Below, in pieces: positions 1-9,729 of a stretch of DNA of 64,000 nucleotides. The notes under the pieces were generated by a model, which saw only the letters and a list, made by a program, of their open reading frames with translations, was not told the origin of the DNA and searched no databases. Every line of letters begins with the position of its first letter. The stretch's first letter is position 1. Made by a program: the position numbers and the translations under genes. The DNA is taken from the NCBI GenBank assembly GCA_902702965.1, contig CACRXP010000029.1, positions 1,628,275-1,692,274 of the forward strand, given 5' to 3'. The stretch is from Spirometra erinaceieuropaei. Lineage: Eukaryota > Platyhelminthes > Cestoda > Diphyllobothriidea > Diphyllobothriidae.

Positions 1-960
1 GTTGATTTGATGCGTCCCCGCGCCTGCAGCACGATTGTGGACCTCCTCAACCAACTAATCTGCCCTCCCCTACCCACTACCCGGGGACTCTTGCCCCTTC
101 CTTCTCCCGTCCATCCTCACTTAGCGAACCAGGCTCTCCATCACTATCAGTGAAACCCCCTACCCCTGCACTGACAACGTTATTAGGAAAAAACAATGTC
201 TCGCCAATCCGTATTTTTTATTTGTAAATGCGTTACGATACATGACCGAAAAAGCACGTTTGTCCCGGCTGACTACTATTTTTTCTATTTATTTCTTTGA
301 CTTCAATGGCGATGACTCTGTGGCCCACGGAAATGGTGATTGTGCAGAACCAACTGATTTATGTAATAGTTCCAGTACGAACAATAGTACTTCCTATAAT
401 GCGTAAGCAGCTCACTAAGGGTGCCACAGGCCAGACACAGACGGCCGTTACCGATCATCAGTACGCTGTAGGCACACTAGGCGTGAAAAGATGTCTGCAG
501 CAAATTACAAGATGGAGTTGAGACTCAGGGGGTGCTGATGAGATCACCAAAAGACATAGTATCGGACAGTCTACGCATTTAAGAAAACGATCGTCAAAAA
601 AGTTCTCCCTAGAGAGTAAAAACAGCATAAGGGTACCTACAGAGTCCTGATTTCGGAGTAGAATGCGGGCCCACTAACGGCGTGGACAATGGATAAACCA
701 CGTAAGTGTTAGTCTAAGCTAAAGTTAGTCATCTCGTCCATAAAAAACCCAAATGTGACACGATTCAGAAGAAAAAGGGCTCTTTACATCGACTAATCTC
801 AACAAGTAATGGGTTTATTTGATGTTGCGCAAGCACCCTACCCACATACACACCTCTAGGTTACGCATGAACCCATTCCATAACACGCGCATCCACTTAA
901 CTTGTCTCACTCCATCGGCAGGCATGGCGGACGAGACGCCGCGGATCAGATCTCAATTAC
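1..960. other. Unassigned sequence at the window start
   Basis: I see no convincing coding exon, RNA gene or repeat match to the rest of the window here. Short open frames are not supported by splice sites or recognisable protein motifs. It probably lies in, or downstream of, the last intron of the minus-strand ISY1 gene, whose C-terminal exon was not found. Confidence 0.3.
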
Positions 961-1305
961 GTGGCGTATATGGACGGGGAAGCAGGCCGTGCGTGTGAGA
1001 ATGATACGCAGACAGGCTCTTTAACTTTGTCAGCCACTGAGTCCAATTTCATCGCCTGTTGTTTGGACAGGCCTACACTGGAGAATCCAACTCCACGGAA
1101 AGTCGGCGCACTCCCTACTATAACAAATGCAACGCGCTCGAATCAGGGATGGTGTGCAAGTGCTCGTGGCTTGGAAGGCTACCAACAGACTCGGTTCTTT
1201 TCGGGACTGGGTGTCAGGCTGCAGCAGTTCGTCCTCAATGTGCCCTTTATGACACTCTGACCCAGGCGGAATCTAAGACATCTTGCCAAACCCTGTCCGT
1301 TACAT

Positions 1306-1620
1306 ATGTCGCTCGTGTGTGGCACGCGTAGACGGGCTGTCCGACTGTGTTCGCGTCCACCTTCTGTCGCCCTGACTCTGTCTCCTCATCGAGAGGAAGT
1401 GAGCGTGCGAGAGTGCGGCAGATGCTTCGCAACTGCGCTCCCGTGGGAGCCACCGCTGTCGGGTCCACTTTCTGGGACAGTGAACGTCGTGGAATGCGAC
1501 AGTCAAACTGTCACTCAGTGGGGGAGCGGCGCTGGCTGGTTCATTTCGTTGCAAGGCAGAATATACGGCGATACCATGTTCGCAGTCATTCCCGGTGTCT
1601 TCTCACGTCCCGAATACTGA
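1306..1620 (+). CDS. Doubtful GC-rich open frame followed by a polyadenylation-like signal
   Basis: A 104-codon frame lies in a GC-rich island (about 900-1640) whose composition differs from the AT-rich flanks. An AATAAA hexamer follows the stop by about 55 bases (near 1676), which would suit a 3'-terminal exon. However, two other frames and the opposite strand are also open over the same stretch, as expected for GC-rich non-coding DNA, and I recognise no domain. It could equally be a GC-rich dispersed repeat. Confidence 0.15.
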   Translation: MSLVCGTRRRAVRLCSRPPSVALTLSPHREEVSVRECGRCFATALPWEPPLSGPLSGTVNVVECDSQTVTQWGSGAGWFISLQGRIYGDTMFAVIPGVFSRPEY

Positions 1621-2225
1621 TTGCTAGTCGCTAAACGATCTCCCGGACGTGCTCTACATCCAGGGCTCAAAGGCAAAATAAAAGTGTCCACTTCTCTTTT
1701 GCAATTAATGTAGATCGGCGAACGTCACCCTACGTGACTTGGCGTATTCCCCGAGCTCAGTCAGCATAATGCTGACACAGTAGGTAAGGTGCATGAACCG
1801 CTTTCAGTAAATGTTCCATAGCTCACTGATCCCGGGTTGGGCTATCACTAGCCGGTCCAGTTCGGTCTGACTTAAATCTGCCGATGGAGGCCGTGTCAGT
1901 CTATTTTGAATGAGTTCAGTTTTGCTAAGGGAAAGGTGAGCGAATGCGTTTCAACTCTGTATCGGTTACAACAACGTCGTAAAGGAAAACGCCGACACAT
2001 AAAGAAAAAGACTGACTATAGAATTTCATGCAACAAGCCGTCAGGAAAATGCTAGTACGCGTCTATGCATGCGTGGAGATGTACAATTGTTAACATATAA
2101 AAAACGCGTTACTGAAATGTGTCAGGTAGCATGGAAGCCGACACTAAAACGTCCGCCAGGATACTCTGGGCCCGCGCTTCTATGTATATTCGGTAACGCG
2201 TAATTCTCGAATAGGATAATACATA

Positions 2226-3211
2226 CAGTGAGTGACCGATCTCATGAAACGTTGGCTAAAATTCTGAAATTCGTTCTCAATTAGGAAGGATTACTTAGGC
2301 GCGGTTGTAATAGTGATTATCATGCGGCATAATCCTATAATATTTCAGACTTGGCAGAATGTCGGCTTTCGAATACACTGCTTCTCAATCTCCTGTAGAA
2401 ACCGTACTCGGTGAGAAATGACTACTTAAGTGGCATATATTTTTCCCATTGATTTTCGATGGTCTTGCGAATTCAAATCTATTTTATAGAAACTACAAAC
2501 AGAAATATGCTTTCTTGCAGTTGATCGATAGAGAATCGCGTCAGCTTTATATTTTATACCTGAAGTAGTCTATTTATGTTTTTAAAAAGTTTATAATTAT
2601 GAGATTTTTAAGGGCGTACAATGTCCACTTATATTGCATCGTACCTGTATTTTCACCCCTGCTCCTCATGAAATATACAATGCAGTCCGCATTCATTGAA
2701 AAATTTTACGGACTCTGTGTAATATCTTTTTAAAGGTGTAGAAGAATATGTGTTTTTACGCGGGACGCGGCACCTTGTAGACTGAATTCACTAAGCGCTA
2801 GTGCAACGACTGATCAGGTTCCAAATTATTCGGCAACAGGCAAACTTTTTCAAATCCTAATTATACTCCTTCTTCGAGTATAAAATATTAAGATGACGTA
2901 ATTTTCTATCAGACAACTGAAAGAAAGCGTATTTTTGCTTGTAGTTTCTCTAAGACATATTTGAATTTGCAAGACCGTCGAAAATCAATGGGAAAAATGC
3001 AGGCTACTTAAGTAGTCATTTCTCACCGAGTACGGTTTCTACAGGAGATTCAGAAGCAGTGTATTTGAAAGCCGACATTCCGCCAAGTCTGGAATATTAT
3101 AGGATTATGCCACATGATAATCACTATTACAACCGCGCCTAAGTAATCCCTTCTAATTGAGAACGCATTTCAGAATTTCAGCCAACATTTCATGAGATCG
3201 GTCGCTCACTG
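2226..3211. mobile_element. Long-inverted-repeat MITE, copy 1 (Tc1/mariner-like ends)
   Basis: A 986-bp element starts CAGTGAGTGACC and ends with the inverted GGTCGCTCACTG, flanked on both sides by TA. The inverted arms run inward for more than 300 bases, pairing the segment from 2226 with the segment ending at 3211, with scattered mismatches. The unique centre (about 2590-2890) has no coding potential. CAGT ends and a TA target duplication are hallmarks of the IS630-Tc1-mariner superfamily. With no transposase it is best called a non-autonomous MITE. Related copies lie at 9730, 45332, 47241 and 53996. Confidence 0.8.
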
Positions 3212-3279
3212 TAGGTAGAAATGTGGTAGCTTCTAATGGCGTGGTGATACGTATGGCTGTGCTGGTCAAACTTTCTCTT

Positions 3280-3765
3280 AAGTCAAGTTGGCGAACGCAC
3301 GTTTTCGGTAATTCTTCCTCAGGCCAATACAATTACATGAACGAATGAAAATGTACAAAATCAACAGTGTTTATAGATGCCTCAAGGGTCATTAAGTAAC
3401 TAACACTCATCATCCCCACGCCGCCCGCATGAGAAGGTCGACGGGTGTTAGTCGTCAGAGCTAGGGGAGGGGGGTAAGAGAGTCTTTGAGTAATGATCTT
3501 GGGTTGAGTACACGGAGTACCCATCATCGTGATTAGGGATTTGAGGCGGCATGGCTTCATCGCTTGGGGTTGGCGTTGGCCACGGCAGCTCTGACGACTA
3601 ACACCCGTCGACCTTCTCATGCGGGCGGCGTGGGGATGATGAGTGTTAGTGACTTAATGACCCTTGAGGCATCTATAAACACTGTTGATTTTGTACATTT
3701 TCGTTCATGTAATTGTATTGGCCTGAGGGAGAATAACCGAAAACGCGTGTTCGCCAACTTGACTT
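3280..3765. mobile_element. Palindromic element with about 180-bp inverted arms
   Basis: The left arm (3280-3462) and right arm (3587-3765) are near-perfect reverse complements around a 124-base spacer. The outer ends read AAGTCAAGTTGGCG and its complement. It shares no sequence with the long-inverted-repeat MITE just to its left. Both apparent open frames through it (3333-3620 minus, 3564-3776 plus) are mirror images created by the palindrome and are not genes. It is a foldback or MITE-type element. No clear target duplication was found. Confidence 0.75.
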
Positions 3766-3990
3766 TTCAATTGTAAAATGGGAATATTTGCGGAACTTAG
3801 ACAATCCAAAGATTTCTCTTAAGTGTCGACGGATGGAGGCACGATGACGTCCACCGGCAGTGTTCCATGCTTTGCGCCCACCGGCACTTTGAGAAGATTT
3901 CAAGCTAGTGGTGGTTTCCAGCTCAAAGATGCCGGATGCGGGATAACAATCCTGACCCCGCATCAAGCAATCCAGAAATGGTCATTTAAA

Positions 3991-4099
3991 TATCCCCTTG
4001 CCTTGCCAGTAACACTCAATGAACAAACTCCCCACTAGATGTTAGTGGGATCGATTTTTATGGTGCATGTTGGCTCCTGGAAACTTGGAAATAACATGA
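3991..4099 (+). repeat. Left copy of a 110-bp direct repeat flanking a telomere-like tract
   Basis: This segment recurs in the same orientation at 4521-4630 with few differences (shared strings include CTTGCCTTG and CCCCACTAGATGTTAGTG). A separate 17-base inverted repeat, 4127-4143 against 4488-4504, also brackets the TTAGGG-like tract between the copies. Confidence 0.8.
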
Positions 4100-4228
4100 A
4101 ATAATCCAGAAATGGTCATTTGGCTAGATCGCAGTTGGTAGCCCGGCCCCGTATCACGGGGTTTGTTTACTAAGGCTATTTTGTGGGGCTCCACAATCAC
4201 ATCTGACCCATTTGGCTTCCATTTTACG

Positions 4229-4472
4229 TTTTAGGTTAGGATTAGGGTACCGGTTAATGGTTCCCGATTTTCGGGTTAGGGTTATGGAGTTAGGCTTAGA
4301 TTTTCAGGTTACAGTTACGGTTTGAGGGTACAAATAGATTTCAGTATTACGGTTAGGATTCTCAGTTACGGCTGTGTTTAAGGACTACGGTTACGTTTAC
4401 GATTTCGGTTAGGGTTGCCGTTAGGGTTAACCGTTAACGTTTAAGGTTGAGGTTAGGGTTAAGGTCGTCGTC
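4229..4472 (+). repeat. Degenerate interstitial telomere-like (TTAGGG)n tract
   Basis: About 240 bases are built from variants of GGTTAGGGTTA, such as TTAGGATTAGGG, GGGTTAGGGTTATGG and GAGGTTAGGGTTAAGG. TTAGGG is the usual metazoan telomere repeat and is used by flatworms. The tract is internal, diverged, and bracketed by direct and inverted repeats, so it is a fossil telomeric insertion or a minisatellite of similar motif, not a chromosome end. Confidence 0.75.
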
Positions 4473-4520
4473 CGCTTCCCCATTCCTGGCTACCAACTGC
4501 GATCAAGCCGGTCAATTTCA

Positions 4521-4630
4521 ATACCCCCTTGCCTTGTCGGTAACACTCACTAAACAAACTCCCCACTAGATGTTAGTGAGATCGATTTTTATGGTGCATT
4601 TTGTCTCCTGGAAACTTGGAAATAACATGA
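4521..4630 (+). repeat. Right copy of the 110-bp direct repeat
   Basis: Partner of 3991-4099, in the same orientation. The two copies enclose the telomere-like tract, making a composite unit of about 640 bp. Confidence 0.8.
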
Positions 4631-4979
4631 GAACAGACATAACAAGAACTGCCTATTAGCTTTCGCAAAGATCGTTTTAGGGAGGCATAAGAAAACCTTA
4701 AATGAAGTTCTCAAAATATCTAGACCGATTTTTGGAGGATTTTGACGAAAAGAGGACTAAACGTATTCTGTTCTGTGCCTTTGAGTCAATGCGCGAGTTA
4801 TGATGCGGCTTTTCAGAGTTAGCGGGTGTGAGAAAATGCCGAAAAAAACATACTATAAATCGGACCGCCGGCACGTTAAGGTTGTTGGTCCGTGACAAAC
4901 AAATAACTTGCTCCCGACATAAACAAGAAATTTACGAATACATCGGAAAAGATCGTGTCGGAAAGGGTTGGTAATGTAC

Positions 4980-5222
4980 CTGTTTTTGTGAAGGAACTGC
5001 AGTGTGTGCCACAAATGTGCGTTTCAACTTTTCGCCTGGGCGCAATCTGCCACTCTTTGTCTTTAGGAGTTTCGCTAGATCCAACTCCTCTTCCTCTTCT
5101 TCAACACTGGAAAGGGCCATAGCCAAGGAAGCGTGGACGGTAATTTCTGAATCCAGGGTCTTTTTCATATCAGCGTCTTTCTCTATCTCCGCGTAAAGTT
5201 TCAGCAATTCCGTGTCTGCTGG
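4980..5222 (-). CDS. ISY1: ISY1 pre-mRNA-splicing factor homologue, C-terminal-side exon
   Basis: This 81-codon exon lies between a T-rich acceptor (poly-T then AG) and the donor CAG|GTACAT, phase 0 at both ends. It joins in frame to the exon at 9078-9232. The encoded stretch is rich in Glu and Lys, with a run EEEEEELD-like, and ends in FVAHTAVPSQKQ. That matches the conserved FIAHVPVPSQ signature near the C-terminus of ISY1. The final exon, expected to carry a basic helical tail, was not found downstream and probably lies outside the window, unless it is too diverged to see. The (ACT)n microsatellite starts about 50 bases inside the upstream intron. Confidence 0.82.
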
Positions 5223-5272
5223 CTAAAAAAAAAACAGTGCGATGGACATTAGCGGTAGCTGATAAGGACGAA

Positions 5273-5274
5273 CG

Positions 5275-5362
<88 letters not shown>

Positions 5363-5405
5363 GCTACTACTACTACTTCTACTACTACTACTACTGCTAC
5401 TACTG

Positions 5406-5447
<42 letters not shown>

Positions 5448-5448
5448 A

Positions 5449-5490
<42 letters not shown>

Positions 5491-5520
5491 CACCACCCCC
5501 ACCACCACCACCACCATCAC
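5273..5520 (+). repeat. (ACT)n microsatellite with interruptions
   Basis: Roughly 250 bases of ACT triplets with a few GCT, TCT and TAT variants, ending in an ACC/CAC run. It lies in the intron just upstream of ISY1 exon 4980-5222. The 139-residue poly-threonine reading frame over it is an artefact of the triplet repeat. Confidence 0.95.
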
Positions 5521-5529
5521 TACTGATTT

Positions 5530-6850
5530 AATGCAAGTAGGCATTGTTTGTAAGCATAAAGTGGTAATGGGACGCGACTACAACAAGCAGAAACCACATT
5601 CCCGCATACACCATGGAAGTACGAAAGTAATACGGCCAGAAAACTTGTATCGCTAAGAAAAAATACGATCGCGGCCACAGGGACATGGTTAATTTTTGCC
5701 TAGACTGCCAAACTACACATGGAACTGTTAGCCATTAGGGACTGGCGGGCTTAACGCGTTATCAAGATGATGAACGGATAACTGTGCGACCGTCACTGTG
5801 GCAGAGATAACACGACAGTTCGACCGTCGATTTCGACGATGTCCACCGTGTGCCCCACAGACTGCATTGTGGGAGCAGGGACGATGACTTACGCAGGGGT
5901 TTATAGTGCCAGTAGACTTGCGTAGCATCTACCTACACTCTCTCCTCCTCCCCCGCCTGGGCCCGGTGTCAATACAGAGTCAAGAAGACCGGAGACGAGG
6001 GAGGCCGCAGGTGGATGGCTCGGACGGATCCTCGCCTTGGCGCTCCACTCCGCACCCCCTGGTCCACACACAAATGACCAGGATTTCAACCACAAAACAA
6101 TGGGGTGGCGGCAGTGGTCCAGTTGAGCGACGAATGCGACAACAGGGTCCGCCAGCGCACCCCGCAAATGTTGGCATTTGTTATTGCGCACAGATAACGC
6201 CTGCCAGAGTCCGATGTGGCCCCCGTGTTGGTCCAGCGCATCTAAGACGTGGCCCGTTTAGAGGGCAATGGCAGAGATAACAAGCCCACACTTCACGACA
6301 TTATCGAACTCTTAAAGTACCGCCCCGATGCCGTCTCAACCTCCAGCTGATGCACGTGCAGGCGCGCCATGATGTGTTTCAGAATAGAATTTCCTGTCGA
6401 CAAATCTCTGTTCTCATCGGGGTGCACAGGATGGGATACACTGAAATAAAACATAACTCGGTCGTCCCAGATATTGGCTCCTTTATGGTGGAAAAAGCGT
6501 GGGGTTCTATCACTCCTTAGATGTCTTCGTCAGCAGTTAAACCAACGCCGGACTGACAGCAAAGCTGTACGTAAAACTCACGATCACACTAAAAATGCAA
6601 TGTTTTAGCGAAAAGTACCGGCTGAAACACAACAGTAGTTGTGCGTACAGGTTGCGTCGGCAAGTGAATGTGATGTGCAGCAGGTATATTTCAAAGAGAG
6701 TCGATGCGAACCATCTGGTAGAGCTCCTTAAGGTATTCGTAAACATTCGGCCAGAGGAACCGACGACGAACAGAGGCCAACGAACCCACGTTATGACGAT
6801 GTATACCGTACGCAAAACGCGTACTGGAGGCCGTCGCTACGCTCCTCTCA
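5530..6850. other. ISY1 intron sequence, no feature recognised
   Basis: This is the middle of the 3.9-kb intron of ISY1 (5223-9077). A GC-rich patch at 5900-6280 opens several overlapping frames on both strands, none with a recognisable motif. I see no repeat shared with other parts of the window. Confidence 0.4.
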
Positions 6851-7206
6851 GGGTTAGAATCGCCCACAAGGCCGACTCAACACGTCGTTGTCAGGTGGTC
6901 CACCCACCCAAAGAACCCAGTCGGCGAAAGAATTCCGTCGTCGCCTGCTGACAAAAAAGCAGTTGCAGAGAACGCAAGTATGTTGGGTGGGTGCGTGCGT
7001 TAAGATCAAAGACAGGGATGCACGAACACTGTATAGCGGTACGGAGGTCCAACAGAAATTCGCGACTGGCTATGCATGTCTTCATAACTGGCCACAAACC
7101 TGACTTCGGCCAGGTCGACCTCATGAGTCAATTCGATGATCGAGTGGCAAACGCAGGCGCAGGTGGCATGACTGTCGGACGCCTCAAGCGTGTCAGACTG
7201 CGTTAA
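6851..7206 (+). mobile_element. Penelope-like element fragment, GIY-YIG endonuclease end (copy 1)
   Basis: In the plus strand this fragment encodes, with frame changes, a stretch resembling the C-terminal GIY-YIG domain of Penelope-like retroelements. A KYVG motif is followed by MHEHCIAVRR and then HVFITGHKPDFG, corresponding to the family's YVGET...EH..AVRR...H....GH.F pattern. No reverse transcriptase is attached. It is repeated almost exactly at 7803-8145. Copy 1 carries a 12-base GGGTGGGTGCGT-type expansion that copy 2 lacks. It sits antisense within an ISY1 intron. Confidence 0.65.
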
Positions 7207-7303
7207 AGAGACACGAACTAGTTCAAGTTTTACACTAAACAGCGATCGTATACTCTGAAAACACGCCGAATAATATCATGCGTGTGTTCGCTGCTGACGC
7301 ACA

Positions 7304-7703
7304 GCGGCAGCTGGTTGGGCTCGAGAGAGAACCCTTAAGGCACAACGGGACGAGTGAGTTCCCTATGAACGATCGGTGAGCGCCCCCTACCATTGTATAT
7401 TCCCGATCAAAAACCGACAAGGCCACGGGCTCGTGGCCCGGTGAGTTGAGGCGTTGACTTCTAAACCAACAGGTCGTGAGCTCGAGGCTCGGGTGTTCCA
7501 CACTTCGGGCTTGGGTATGGCTGGCTGACGACGGCTAATAAGCCAGAAATGGACATTCCAGTCTCCCATGTCTTTGTCGGTAATGCTATTCCGCCTATAT
7601 ATATCATGCGCCGCTGCGCGGCAGCTGGTTGGGCTCGAGAGAGAACCCTTAAGCCACAACGGGACGAGTGAGTTCCGTATGAACGATCGGTCAGCGCCCC
7701 CTA

Positions 7704-7705
<2 letters not shown>
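7304..7705 (+). mobile_element. tRNA-derived SINE, tail unit plus full unit in tandem
   Basis: A tail segment (7304-7394, beginning GCGGCAGCTGGTTGGG and ending CGCCCCCTACCAT) is followed by a full unit (about 7420-7705). The full unit has a tRNA-like head with a B-box-like GGTCGTGAGCTCGAGGC, a body with ACTTCGGGCTTGGG and GGCTAATAAGCCAGAAATGG, and the same tail. An (AT)n tract follows directly at the 3' end. The head resembles a pol III promoter, as usual in SINEs. The partial-then-full order suggests a tandem array. Other copies lie at 9312, 19152, 45712 and 46092. Confidence 0.75.

Positions 7706-7750
<45 letters not shown>
7706..7750 (+). repeat. (AT)n microsatellite at the SINE 3' end
   Basis: About 45 bases of uninterrupted AT dinucleotides immediately follow the CCCCCTACC tail of the SINE unit, suggesting that it grew from the element's 3' tail. 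Confidence 0.95.
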
Positions 7751-7754
<4 letters not shown>

Positions 7755-7802
7755 GGAGAAGGCTCGTCGGAAAATCGAGGTATAATCGTGAATTTTCAAG
7801 TC

Positions 7803-8145
7803 GGGTTGGAATCACCCACAAGGCCGACTCAACACGTCGTTGTCAGGTGGTCCACTCACCCAAAGAACCCAGCCGACGAAAGAATTCTGTCGTCGCCTGC
7901 TAACAAAAACCAGTTGCGGAGAACGCAAGTATGTTGCGTTAAGATTAAAGACAGAGATGCACGAACACTGTATAGCGGTACGGAGGTCCAACAGGGATTC
8001 GCGACTGGCTATGTATGTCTTCATAACTGGCCACAAACCTGACTTCGGCCGGGTCGACCTCATGAGTCAACTCGATGATCGCGTGGCAAACGCAGGCGCA
8101 GGTGACATGACTGTCGGACGCCTCAAGCGTGTTTGACTGCGTTAA
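7803..8145 (+). mobile_element. Penelope-like element fragment, GIY-YIG end (copy 2)
   Basis: Near-identical direct duplicate of 6851-7206, with the same MHEHCIAVRR and GHKPDFG signatures. Breakpoints are similar at both ends (GGGTTRGAATC on the left, GACTGCGTTAA on the right). The two copies flank the SINE array, suggesting a local tandem duplication with the SINE or its array between them. Confidence 0.65.
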
Positions 8146-9077
8146 CACAGGTTATGAACAGGAAAACTCACCAGTGGGTTGCGTGTGATGCCTCCTTGCA
8201 TAAACTACCATGGACTTTAGTCGCAAGTGAAGCTTTGAAAGCCGAGGGGATATCTAGATAAACGTAGGCTTGTTGACACACCTTTATTCATTGTTGCCTT
8301 CTAATTTTCTCAGAAATCAACTGCTAAGGTCTATAACCGCAAAGCGAAATTTAATCTACTTCCAGTTAGCAGTTAATGTCTGGAGAAATCAAAAAGCAAC
8401 AATCTTTAAACTGGAGTATCCGCCAAAAGGCACCCGGGGAGTGCTGGGGTACCCACTGATGGGCCGAACTCCTCGCATCTGTGCCATGAAGCGGCAGAAT
8501 ATCAGCCAGACTCGCGTGTCGGGACTTTTAGATAGTACCTGTGCTGCTAATATGGTATCTCCTAACGCTAAGGCGCTTTTATTCAGTCTATAAAGAGGCT
8601 CGCTGTCATCAGGGACATCTAAGAATAAATATCCGGCTTGTAGAGCTCTGAGTGGCTGAACGAACGAAGCACAGGCTTGCAGCGCTGATGTATTAAATAT
8701 ACTATATACTGCTAGCGTCTCTGTCGACACCCCGTTTGTTGTCATGTCTTGGCCGAGGTCAGCAAGGCAAGTGTTGGCCTATTCTCAACCACTTGGAGAG
8801 GGGCTGGGTCGGTTTGGGCCCGAAAGTCATACCGGGCAGCCCGCTATGGCACAGGATAGACATACGGAAGAGCACGGAGACAAAACCGACACACGTAGCG
8901 GCTGAATGCGGGTAAGACTCGCCCGGCACTGATGATGGACCGTCGCGCATGTCGTTTTAAAATTCAAACGTGGAACAAATGCACCCCAGTTACCGCCCCT
9001 TGCTACTTTTCAGTTAATTTGGTTCCCCGCGCGCCCGCGGTGGCCCCGTATGAGGGAAAGCAAACGAGGGGACTTAC
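8146..9077. other. ISY1 intron, nothing recognised
   Basis: No splice-bounded exon or repeat was identified. A 118-codon minus-strand frame at 8389-8745 shows no motif I recognise and no splice signals that would join it to ISY1. Confidence 0.35.
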
Positions 9078-9232
9078 ATTGTCACCAGTGTCATAAATAT
9101 CCTTTTCGTCTGGATTCTCATCATCTTCCTCCAGGTCTTCCTGGTATTGCTTTGAGCGAAGATAGGCCGCCTTTCTGCCTGCCGCCTCTTCATCGTGGCG
9201 CCTCTTCCAAATTTCAGCTTTCCGGGCCATCA
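9078..9232 (-). CDS. ISY1: ISY1 homologue, internal exon
   Basis: A 155-base exon with acceptor TCTGTCAG|TG and a consensus donor AAT|GTAAGT, entering with two bases of a split codon and leaving in phase 0. It encodes a basic then acidic helical stretch that includes AEIWKRRHDEEAAGRK, then EEDDENPDEKDIYDTGDN. This corresponds to the ISY1 segment in which a Lys/Arg-rich helix (like VEKWKAEREAR in animal ISY1) precedes an acidic run and an IYAV-like motif. The first Met of the exon is internal and is not the gene's start. Confidence 0.85.
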
Positions 9233-9311
9233 CTGACAGACAGAACAGGAATTTAGTACTTGGGAGCAGGAACGGGGCAAGTTACCAAGCATTAGTTAAA
9301 CAAACCAGGTT

Positions 9312-9489
9312 AGGCAGAATGGCATTACCGACAAAGACAAGGGAGACTGGAATGGCCATTTCTGGCTTATTAGTTGTCGTCAGCCAGTCCTACCCAACCC
9401 CGAAGTGTGGAACATCCGAGGCTCGAACTCGCGACCTGTTAGTTAGAAGTCCGCGCCTCTAACAACTGGGCCACAAGCCCGTTGCCCAG
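9312..9489 (-). mobile_element. tRNA-derived SINE (head and body)
   Basis: Read on the minus strand it has the tRNA-like head with a B-box-like AGGTCGCGAGTTCGAGCC, then the shared body (CACTTCGGGGTTGGG, AAGCCAGAAATGGCC, TTTGTCGGTAATGCC). The tail unit seen in other copies is missing. It lies in the ISY1 intron 9233-11615, in the same orientation as the gene. Confidence 0.7.
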
Positions 9490-9729
9490 GTTAGGTGAAC
9501 GTAAAAGACACTTCAGGGTGGGTAAGGATCACAGCCCCTCAGATCCGTCGCCACATTATTGAGCCAGTCAATAGCAGCTGTGCAGCGACGAATTACGATA
9601 GAAGCCATTAAACAAAAAAGTACAGGACTGTTCTAGGTTTGCGTCAAAGAATTCGTATCCAGCAGTCACCCCCTATATATACGGTTCTACAGGTGGCTTA
9701 GAAGGGAGGACAAATTCCTCTCTAACCTA

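Noticed and set aside
3333..3776. Two overlapping frames of about 70-95 codons on opposite strands
   Set aside because: They are mirror images of each other caused by the palindrome at 3280-3765.
5237..5656. 139-residue poly-threonine open frame
   Set aside because: Created by the (ACT)n microsatellite; no start context and no homologous gene, and it lies in an ISY1 intron.
5901..6280. Overlapping GC-rich frames on both strands
   Set aside because: Simultaneous openness in three frames is expected from composition; no motif found.
8930..8960. Additional hammerhead at CACTGATGATGGACC
   Set aside because: No GAAAC...GUC partner or helix II within range.
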